Positions 1 to 5,440 of a stretch of 10,222 nucleotides of DNA are shown here, in pieces. The notes under the pieces are model-generated. The model saw nothing but the letters and a program-made list of their open reading frames with translations. It was not told the origin of the DNA and made no database searches. Numbering within the stretch: position 1 is the first letter of the stretch; every line of letters begins with the position of its first letter. The position numbers were made by a program, and so were the translations under genes. Origin of the DNA: Actinomycetota bacterium (GTDB taxonomy: Bacteria > Actinomycetota > Acidimicrobiia > Acidimicrobiales > Ilumatobacteraceae); NCBI GenBank assembly GCA_005800965.1, contig SYEA01000126.1:1-10222 (forward strand). Reading direction: 5' to 3'.

Positions 1-238
1 AGCCGCAAGGTCGCACGGGGCCGATCCACCGCAGCCCGGCAACAGAAGCGGGGGATGACAGCGGGAAAGCACGCTGACGTTAGGAAAGACTGATGACATT
101 TCGGAAAGACGAAACGCGACTTAGGTAACTAAGTAGTCGACCCGCCGACGGTGTTGCGTCAGCACCACAGCGGGGACGGTCGTATCACGCGCGCTCACCG
201 GCTGATGGACGGGGGTTCGATTCCCCCCAGCTCCACCA
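1..238 (+). ncRNA. ssrA: tmRNA (ssrA), 3' portion
   Basis: This is the 3' part of transfer-messenger RNA, which rescues stalled ribosomes with SmpB and tags the unfinished protein for degradation. The T-arm is a perfect 5-bp stem, GGGGG/CCCCC, around the loop TTCGATT at 211-227. It is followed by the acceptor strand AGCTCCA and the encoded CCA at 236-238, which matches the usual bacterial tmRNA 3' end. No matching tRNA-type 5' acceptor (such as TGGAGCT) lies about 75 bases upstream, so an ordinary tRNA is unlikely. A small hairpin, CTTAG-GTAA-CTAAG at 120-133, and other GC-rich pairs fit the pseudoknot and helix-5 region. No tag reading frame ending in Ala-Ala-stop is visible, so the 5' end and the tag lie before base 1; tmRNAs are usually about 350-400 nt. 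The fragment boundary is the window edge. No clear terminator follows. Confidence 0.88.
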
Positions 239-268
239 TGGTTCTTTACAGAAATGAGAAATCGCACG

Positions 269-925
269 TCATCGAGTGGACTTTCTCGTCGACTTTTGCG
301 AGAACTTCCTCGACGTCTTCTTCGACGTGGCTCCCTTTGCAGTACCACCGATCGAGAGCTGTGGACGAATCAGCGCATCCAGCAGCGCCGCATCCACCTT
401 CCAATCAATGGGAATCTTCACCGTCTTTTTGTTGACTTCGTAGGACTTCAACTTCGCGCTCAGCAACTTCAACACGTTGGCATCCCACGGCGCCATAAGG
501 AGATGACCAGTTAACGCCGAGATACCGAACACATATCGGTCACCGTCACGAAGCATCGGCACGTTCCATGCCATCACCAGCTCTAGGTGAGGATGCTTTT
601 TTCGAATCGCAGCAATGATGGCACGGATGGTCTTGGCTTTTGCCGGCCCAACGCTCGCCAAGTACTCAGCTGGAGTGGCAAAGCGCTTTGATGACGTCGA
701 GCCTCGCACGTACATCACCAACGCATTGGCATGGGCCTGAGAAAACTCGTGATGCTCACGAAGGAACGCGATCTGCTCCGGATACTTGGCATCACCCAGG
801 TCGGCCAGCAGCTTGAGCCAATGGCTCACGGGTTTGCCGTGTTTCTTCTCAATCGCGGGAAAGTGGGCAACGCGATCACCCGATGCCGCTGGCTTCGGAA
901 TGTCTCTTCTGCCAGACTTCGGCAC
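269..925 (-). CDS. DUF4287 and DUF1801 domain protein, function unknown
   Basis: A 218-residue soluble protein with two small domains. Residues about 22-75 (around IEKKHGKPVSHW and the AHANALV segment) resemble DUF4287. Residues about 97-190 (IRAIIAAIRKKHPHLE, then MAWNVPML and a GHLLMAP strand) resemble the YdhG-like DUF1801 fold. The C-terminus (about 196-218) is a low-complexity Lys/Arg/Ser/Thr tail that could bind nucleic acid or simply be disordered. The start is GTG at 923-925: it is the only start placed before the DUF4287 domain, as the next methionine is residue 71, inside it. It begins 9 bases after the malic enzyme stop, so the two are probably co-transcribed. It ends 30 bases from the tmRNA 3' end, converging on it. 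No biochemical role is established for this architecture to my knowledge, and I do not assign one. Domain names are from memory of the family patterns. Confidence 0.8.
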   Translation of the reverse strand: MPKSGRRDIPKPAASGDRVAHFPAIEKKHGKPVSHWLKLLADLGDAKYPEQIAFLREHHEFSQAHANALVMYVRGSTSSKRFATPAEYLASVGPAKAKTIRAIIAAIRKKHPHLELVMAWNVPMLRDGDRYVFGISALTGHLLMAPWDANVLKLLSAKLKSYEVNKKTVKIPIDWKVDAALLDALIRPQLSIGGTAKGATSKKTSRKFSQKSTRKSTR

Positions 926-934
926 GACCCGAGC

Positions 935-2344
935 CTACGAACTCTTGCGCACCACGCCCTCGGCAATTGCTGCGGCGGCAACCGCAGGTGCCACGCGCGC
1001 GACTACCGAGCGGTCAAACACTGACGGCACGATGAAGTTTGCATTGAGTTCGTCGGGGCTCACCGATTCGGCGATGGCGACAGCGGCTGCCAACTTCATT
1101 TTTTCGGTGATTGTGGTGGCCTGAGCATCAAGGGCACCGCGGAAAATGCCGGGACACGCCCACACGTTGGTGATCTGATTCGGGTAGTCGCTGCGGCCCG
1201 TGGCAACCACTGCTGCAAGACCATCGATTTGCTCGGGTCGAATCTCGGGGTTGGGGTTGGCCATGGCGAACACGATTGGGTCTTTGGCCATGTTCCGCAC
1301 ATCTGAAGCGGTGATCACGTCAGGACCACTCAGACCGATGAACACATCAGCACCTTTGATGACCTCAGAGATCATGCCCATTTGTCGCGTGGGGTTGGTG
1401 TTGTTGGCGAACCACTCCTTTGCCGAGTTCATACCCGAGCGACCCGAGTACATCGCGCCCTCGCGATCACACCCAACAATTTGGGTGACACCCGCATTCA
1501 TGAGAATTTTGCCGACGGCCACACCGGCTGCACCGATGCCGACAATCACCACTTTGATGTCCCCAATTTTTTTGCCAGTTACCTTCAACGCGTTCCATAG
1601 CGCCGCCAACGTGACCACTGCAGTACCGTGTTGATCGTCATGAAACACGGGAATGTCAAGGCTGGCCTGCAGCCGCTCTTCGATTTCGAAACACTCGGGG
1701 GCTTTGATGTCTTCTAAGTTGATGCCGCCAAATGTCGGGGCAAGACGCTGCACAAAATCGACCACTTCATCAGCGCTGCGCGCATTGATGCATATCGGAA
1801 ACCCATCCACCCCACCAAACTCTTTGAACAACAATGCCTTGCCTTCCATCACCGGCATTGCTGCTTCGGGGCCGATGTCGCCGAGGCCAAGCACGGCAGT
1901 GCCGTTACTCACGATTGCCACCGTGTTCTTGCGAATCGTGAATTGGTGCGAGAGTTCCTTGTCATTTTCGATTGCCGTGCAAATGCGCGCAACACCCGGC
2001 GTATAGGCCATCGATAAGTCGTCTCGATCATTGACTACGGTGCTCGAGCCGGTGAAGATCTTGCCCGACTCGTGCATACGGAAGGTGCGATCCCACCAAC
2101 CGAGCAGTGTCACGCTTGACAAGTCCTGCACTGCCTTTACGACTTGCTGCTGGTGTGCTTCATCACGACAATGCACCACCAGAACACGCCGCAGCACCGG
2201 GCCGCGCACGTCGAAGCCATCAAGTGCACCAATATTGCCGCCGGCTGAACCGATTGCCGTGCACAGTTGGCCGAGTGACCCAGGAACATTGGACAACTGA
2301 CAGTCGAGGCTGATGGAAAACGCTGCAGTTGGAAGCGTTGGCAT
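935..2344 (-). CDS. NAD-type malic enzyme with N-terminal ACT domain
   Basis: Oxidative decarboxylation of malate to pyruvate and CO2 in the cytosol, feeding central carbon metabolism. With the ATG at 2342-2344 the product is 469 residues. Residues about 8-85 look like an ACT domain (VPGSLGQLCTAIGSAGGNIG), a likely allosteric ligand-binding unit. The catalytic part carries Tyr114 in SMAYTPGVA, Lys169 in GKALLFK, the metal-binding Glu211-Asp212 in NLEDIKAPE and Asp236-Asp237 in FHDDQHGT. The Rossmann loop is GIGAAG (269-274), followed by NPNPEI (364-368) and CPGIFRGA. An Asp at the end of the second beta strand (VGCD, residue 293) favours NAD over NADP; this is inference. An in-frame GTG at 2384-2386 would add 14 residues. 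I prefer the ATG because ACT domains normally begin near here and the longer form intrudes on the divergent promoter region. The DUF4287-DUF1801 gene follows after 9 bases. Confidence 0.93.
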   Translation of the reverse strand: MPTLPTAAFSISLDCQLSNVPGSLGQLCTAIGSAGGNIGALDGFDVRGPVLRRVLVVHCRDEAHQQQVVKAVQDLSSVTLLGWWDRTFRMHESGKIFTGSSTVVNDRDDLSMAYTPGVARICTAIENDKELSHQFTIRKNTVAIVSNGTAVLGLGDIGPEAAMPVMEGKALLFKEFGGVDGFPICINARSADEVVDFVQRLAPTFGGINLEDIKAPECFEIEERLQASLDIPVFHDDQHGTAVVTLAALWNALKVTGKKIGDIKVVIVGIGAAGVAVGKILMNAGVTQIVGCDREGAMYSGRSGMNSAKEWFANNTNPTRQMGMISEVIKGADVFIGLSGPDVITASDVRNMAKDPIVFAMANPNPEIRPEQIDGLAAVVATGRSDYPNQITNVWACPGIFRGALDAQATTITEKMKLAAAVAIAESVSPDELNANFIVPSVFDRSVVARVAPAVAAAAIAEGVVRKSS

Positions 2345-2348
2345 AGGA

Positions 2349-2378
2349 ATTATGAGGCTACGACCGCAGATTTGCCAC
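2349..2378 (-). promoter_or_regulatory. Possible promoter of the malic enzyme gene, near-leaderless
   Basis: On the minus strand a -10-like CATAAT (2349-2354) sits 4 bases before the malic enzyme ATG. A -35-like GTGGCA (2373-2378) lies 18 bases further upstream. No Shine-Dalgarno sequence precedes the ATG. Together this suggests transcription starting at or next to the start codon, as is common in actinobacteria. It rests on pattern matching only, and the -10 is slightly close to the ATG. Confidence 0.35.
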
Positions 2379-2428
2379 CCCACCACGCTGCCGATGCATT
2401 ACGTGAAACGTGCTGCCACACTGAAAGA

Positions 2429-3352
2429 GTGACTCCGCCACCGACACCTGCTGGGTTTTCTCCCCTCTTTGACCCAGCCGCCTGGCGCAGCGTGCCTGGC
2501 TTTATCTTCACCGACATCACCTATCACCGCAGTGTCGATTCAGGCACCGTGCGCATTGCATTTAACCGGCCCGAGGTGCGTAACGCCTTTCGCCCACAAA
2601 CGGTGGATGAACTGTTCACCGCACTTGATCATGCTCGCCAAAGCCCCGACGTTGGATGTGTGTTGCTCACGGGCAACGGCCCATCGCCCAAAGACGGGGG
2701 CTGGGCATTTTGCAGTGGTGGAGACCAACGCATTCGCGGGAAGGACGGATACAAATACGCCGACGGCACCGACGCCAGCAGTATCAATGCGGGGCGCACT
2801 GGTCGTTTGCACATTTTGGAAGTGCAACGCCTGATTCGATTCATGCCCAAGGTGGTCATCTGCGTAGTGCCAGGTTGGGCGGTCGGCGGCGGGCACAGCC
2901 TGCATGTGGTGTGCGACCTCACCATTGCCAGTCGCGAGCATGCCAAGTTCAAACAAACCGATGCTGACGTTGCCAGTTTTGATGGCGGCTACGGCTCGGC
3001 CTATCTGGCGCGCCAGGTAGGCCAAAAATTTGCCCGCGAAATTTTCTTCCTCGGGCGCGAATATTCCGCGCAGGAAGCCCACCAAATGGGCATGGTGAAC
3101 GCAGTTGTTGACCACGACCAATTAGAAGTAGTTGCCCTCGAGTGGGCTCGCGAGATCAACGCAAAGAGCCCGACTGCCCAACGGATGCTCAAGTTTTCGT
3201 TCAATCTCATCGACGATGGCTTGGTTGGCCAACAACTGTTCGCCGGTGAAGCCACACGATTGGCGTACATGACCGATGAAGCACAAGAAGGTCGCGATGC
3301 GTTTCTAGAAAAGCGCGACCCAGACTGGTCTGAATTTCCCTGGCACTTCTAG
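2429..3352 (+). CDS. menB: 1,4-dihydroxy-2-naphthoyl-CoA synthase (naphthoate synthase)
   Basis: MenB closes the second ring of the naphthoquinone by converting o-succinylbenzoyl-CoA to 1,4-dihydroxy-2-naphthoyl-CoA in menaquinone synthesis. The sequence is very close to remembered mycobacterial MenB along its whole length: ITYHRSVDSGTVRIAFNRPE, then RNAFRPQTVDELF, GNGPSPKDGGWAFCSGGDQR, GWAVGGGHSLHVVCDLT and AYMTDEAQEGRDAFLEKR. In KQTDADVASFDGG, Asp178, Ser183 and Asp185 match the catalytic Asp, Ser and Asp of the mycobacterial enzyme. The first Asp marks the bicarbonate-independent (type II) MenB class. The start is uncertain. GTG at 2429 gives 307 residues, close to the usual length. TTG at 2372 in the same frame would add 19 residues but run into the divergent malic enzyme promoter. 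Neither has a good ribosome binding site. The RNA methyltransferase follows immediately downstream. Confidence 0.93.
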   Translation: MTPPPTPAGFSPLFDPAAWRSVPGFIFTDITYHRSVDSGTVRIAFNRPEVRNAFRPQTVDELFTALDHARQSPDVGCVLLTGNGPSPKDGGWAFCSGGDQRIRGKDGYKYADGTDASSINAGRTGRLHILEVQRLIRFMPKVVICVVPGWAVGGGHSLHVVCDLTIASREHAKFKQTDADVASFDGGYGSAYLARQVGQKFAREIFFLGREYSAQEAHQMGMVNAVVDHDQLEVVALEWAREINAKSPTAQRMLKFSFNLIDDGLVGQQLFAGEATRLAYMTDEAQEGRDAFLEKRDPDWSEFPWHF

Positions 3353-3411
3353 CAATCACCGATCTGCACGACCCGCGGCTTGATCCGTTTCGATTCCGCG
3401 AGCGACGCCTC

Positions 3412-4140
3412 ATGGGTGTGATTCAGCGACGCAACGGCGGCCCACTCTTCATCGCCGAGGGTGACTTGGTGACCGAGCGCGCGTTGGCAGCCGGATGTGA
3501 ACCTGTTGCAGTGTTGTGCAGCGAAAAAGGTGCTCAGCGGATGGCCGAGTTCGCCCCCGACTATGAGCGCTACTGCTACACGGCCAGCGAAGACTTGCGC
3601 CGCAACGTGACCGGTTTGGGAGTACCGCTTGAAGTGATCTCGCTGTTCAAGCGCCCTGCGCCAACGGATGCCGATGCCCTTCTCGCTCGATTCACCCACG
3701 GCATCTATGTCGACAACGTGGACAACCCGGTCAATGTGGGGTCAATTGCTCGCAACATGGCTGCGATGGGTTGGGATGCACTCTTTCTTGATGGCAACAG
3801 CGCCGATCCGTTGGCGCGTCGCGCGCTGCGAGTGTCGATGGGTAACGCCTTCAGCGTGCCGCATGCCCGCGTGGCTGATACGGCGGCATTCATTCGCAAT
3901 GCGGTGGCGTACGGCATCACCACCATTGCCCTGACCCCATCTGCGGATGCAACGCCCCTCGGCAAAGTCGCACTCACTACAGCACGGCGGCTCGTGGTGT
4001 TGGGCTCGGAACGCGACGGGTTGAGCGACGAAGTGATGCAAGCGTGCACGCTGCGTGTTCGCATCGAGATGCAAGACGGAATCGACTCGCTCAATGTTGC
4101 TGCAGCCAGTGCAATTGCGTGCTACACGTTGCGCATGTGA
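3412..4140 (+). CDS. SpoU/TrmH-family RNA 2'-O-methyltransferase
   Basis: A SAM-dependent tRNA or rRNA ribose 2'-O-methyltransferase with the trefoil-knot (SPOUT) fold. Residues 1-85 form the substrate-binding N-domain (GGPLFIAEGDLVTERAL). The catalytic domain shows motif 1, NPVNVGSIARN, with the invariant Asn and Arg; motif 2, VVLGSERDGLS; and motif 3, DGIDSLNVAAASAIACY, which forms the SAM-binding knot. The first ATG (3412) gives 242 residues. The same frame stays open back to a TGA at 3331-3333, and the bases just before the ATG encode ITDLHDPRLDPFR, which resembles the usual N-terminus of this actinobacterial family. There is no ATG, GTG or TTG in that stretch, so the real start may be a rare codon next to the menB stop (for example ATC at 3355 or ATT at 3334). 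It is probably in one transcription unit with menB. The RNA target cannot be told from sequence. The last 19 bases overlap the convergent globin gene. Confidence 0.9.
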   Translation: MGVIQRRNGGPLFIAEGDLVTERALAAGCEPVAVLCSEKGAQRMAEFAPDYERYCYTASEDLRRNVTGLGVPLEVISLFKRPAPTDADALLARFTHGIYVDNVDNPVNVGSIARNMAAMGWDALFLDGNSADPLARRALRVSMGNAFSVPHARVADTAAFIRNAVAYGITTIALTPSADATPLGKVALTTARRLVVLGSERDGLSDEVMQACTLRVRIEMQDGIDSLNVAAASAIACYTLRM

Positions 4141-4508
4141 TCTGCCGCCCGCACGAAATAGTCGTGCATCTCTGCGACAATCTCGGGTGATGACACGCAT
4201 ACCTGCAGTGCTTTTGTCATGTGCGTCATCCAGCGGTCACGCATCCCATCATCGATCGCATACGGCGCATGACGCATTCGCAATCGTGGATGTCCGCGTT
4301 CGTCGGAGTACGTCGTTGGGCCTCCCCAATACTGCGTAAGAAACAACGCCAGTCGTCGCTCGGCACCCGCCAAGTCATCGGGCTCGGGATACAGAGCCAA
4401 CAACACCGGATCGGTGCGCACGCTCACATAAAACTGGGCAGCGAGTTGTTCGAAAAAGGCCTGGCCGCCGACGCGCTCAAACAGTGAGGGCTGCGCCGAG
4501 TCGGACAT
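4122..4508 (-). CDS. glbO: Group II truncated haemoglobin (GlbO-like)
   Basis: A 128-residue 2-on-2 haem protein, probably cytosolic, binding O2 or NO or acting in redox and peroxide chemistry. It matches mycobacterial GlbO strongly in DDLAGAERRLALFLTQYWGG and in RGHPRLRMRHAP. Haem-pocket residues can be assigned: B10 Tyr27, CD1 Tyr40, proximal F8 His80 and G8 Trp93. Tyr at CD1 together with Trp at G8 is the GlbO signature. One extra Pro (YPEPDDL) sits in the loop after Tyr40 compared with the mycobacterial protein. The ATG (4506-4508) lies 3 bases after the stop of the crotonase gene, so the two form a tight operon. No Shine-Dalgarno is seen, so translation may be coupled. The 3' end overlaps the convergent methyltransferase gene by 19 bases. 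Confidence 0.93.
   Translation of the reverse strand: MSDSAQPSLFERVGGQAFFEQLAAQFYVSVRTDPVLLALYPEPDDLAGAERRLALFLTQYWGGPTTYSDERGHPRLRMRHAPYAIDDGMRDRWMTHMTKALQVCVSSPEIVAEMHDYFVRAADHMRNV
4151..4167 (+). terminator. Small hairpin 10 bases after the methyltransferase stop
   Basis: A perfect 6-bp inverted repeat, GCACGA and TCGTGC around the loop AATAG, lies just downstream of the + strand methyltransferase gene and inside the coding region of the opposing globin gene. It could help end the menB-methyltransferase transcript. It lacks a following T-run, so a factor-independent terminator is doubtful and it may be a chance result of the codons for His-Asp-Tyr-Phe-Val. Confidence 0.22.
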
Positions 4509-4511
4509 CGC

Positions 4512-5375
4512 TTATGAAAACTGCGGATCTTGCCACTCAGGAAAGACATCCGGTAGTGACGCGGCGACCGAGTCGCTGAATTTGGCCGGACGCTTTTCCA
4601 AAAAACTCGTGACGCCTTCGTGGGCATCCGCACTGCGCCCACGCAGTTGAATGGCGCGAGAATCCACACGGTGAGCCTGCATCGGGTGATCGGCGCCCAA
4701 CATGCGCCAGAGCATCTGGCGAGACAGCGCCACCGACACACCCGAGGTGTTGTCGGCTATCTCACGAGCCAACGTGCGTGCTGCAGGCAACAATTCCTCT
4801 GGTGCATACACCGTGCGCACGAGGCCGCCAGATGCGGCTTCGTCAGCAGACAGAATGCGCCCCGTGTACACCCATTCGGCGGCGCGTGAGATGCCCACCA
4901 CCCGCGGCAAGAACCACGACGAGCAGGCCTCGGGCACGATGCCTCGCCGGGTGAAGACGAACCCGATACGGGCCGCCGACGACGCCAACCGCACGTCCAT
5001 GGGCAATGTCATCGTCGCCCCAATGCCTACGGCTGCACCGTTGATAGCGGCGATAACAGGTTTCTTGCACGCAAAGATTCGCAGCGTCACCTGACCGCCA
5101 CCATCACGACGAACGCTGTCATCGCTAGTACTCGACCAATCGCCGTCGTCGAAAGTTTTTGCGCCACCCGACAAATCGGCGCCAGCGCAGAAGGCCTTGC
5201 CGTCACCCGTCACAATCACTGCCCGCGCGGCATCGTCGGCATCAATCACATCGAATACATCAAGTAGCTCGCGCATCATCACGCCGGTGAATGCATTCAT
5301 TTTCTCCGGGCGGGCAAGGGTGACGGTGGCGATGGAGTCGCTCACTTCATAGCGAATTTGGGTGTACTCGGGCAT
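4512..5375 (-). CDS. Crotonase-superfamily protein (enoyl-CoA hydratase/isomerase-like)
   Basis: A 287-residue crotonase-fold protein acting on acyl-CoA thioesters, probably in fatty-acid or aromatic acid breakdown. The fold is clear: VTLARPEKMNAF near the N-terminus, the oxyanion-hole segment AFCAGADLSG (61-70), and INGAAVGIGATMTLPMDVR (111-129) with Gly117 as the second oxyanion-hole residue. Compared with rat enoyl-CoA hydratase, both catalytic glutamates are absent: Thr121 stands in for Glu144 and Phe141 for Glu164. Instead Glu149 in GIVPEACSSWFLPRVVG lies where delta3-delta2 enoyl-CoA isomerases of the ECI2 type have their catalytic Glu (PEGCSSY). It is therefore more likely an isomerase than a hydratase, though this is inference from manual alignment. 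The ATG at 5373-5375 fits the family N-terminus. It lies 55 bases after ftsX and 3 bases before the globin gene. Confidence 0.88.
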   Translation of the reverse strand: MPEYTQIRYEVSDSIATVTLARPEKMNAFTGVMMRELLDVFDVIDADDAARAVIVTGDGKAFCAGADLSGGAKTFDDGDWSSTSDDSVRRDGGGQVTLRIFACKKPVIAAINGAAVGIGATMTLPMDVRLASSAARIGFVFTRRGIVPEACSSWFLPRVVGISRAAEWVYTGRILSADEAASGGLVRTVYAPEELLPAARTLAREIADNTSGVSVALSRQMLWRMLGADHPMQAHRVDSRAIQLRGRSADAHEGVTSFLEKRPAKFSDSVAASLPDVFPEWQDPQFS

Positions 5376-5395
5376 GCCCCTGTGTCTATCAGTTC

Positions 5396-5440
5396 AGACA
5401 CGCGTGGCTACACGCTGGAGACACGCTTGGCTACACGTCG
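5396..5440. repeat. Two-copy tandem repeat spanning the ftsX stop codon
   Basis: Two adjacent copies of a unit of about 23 bases: 5396-5418 and 5419-5440. They share AGACACGC, then one mismatch (G or T), then TGGCTACACG; that is 18 of the first 19 bases identical. On the minus strand the copy at 5419-5440 contains the final Asp-Val-stop codons of FtsX, and the other copy repeats GTGTAG downstream. The AGACAC at 5396-5401 also pairs with GTGTCT at 5382-5387 (8-base loop) to form a small hairpin before the crotonase ATG. It looks like a local duplication; no function is evident. Confidence 0.6.

Noticed and set aside
18..24. GGGGCCG as the 5' end of a complete short tmRNA
   Set aside because: It does not pair fully with the 3' acceptor strand, the conserved TTCGAC is absent after it, and about 220 bases leave no room for a tag and pseudoknots.
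163..238. A stand-alone tRNA gene ending at CCA
   Set aside because: No 5' acceptor strand complementary to AGCTCCA and no D-arm or anticodon-arm cloverleaf is found in the right spacing; the context and length fit tmRNA.
269..345. Repetitive TCGACGTCTTC-like sequence as a DNA repeat element
   Set aside because: It is explained by the Lys/Arg/Ser/Thr-rich C-terminal tail codons of the DUF1801 protein; the copies are irregular.
121..348. Minus-strand open frame containing GAGGNRTPVHQ
   Set aside because: This is the antisense of the tmRNA T-arm and acceptor end. Such GGNRTPV-like frames are a known artefact of reading tRNA-like genes backwards.
1200..1634. Long + strand open frame opposite the malic enzyme gene
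   Set aside because: No recognisable protein family; it mirrors the well-conserved malic enzyme on the other strand and is a shadow frame.
2540..3121. Minus-strand open frame of 193 codons opposite menB
   Set aside because: The menB product is strongly conserved throughout this stretch and the antisense product shows no family features.
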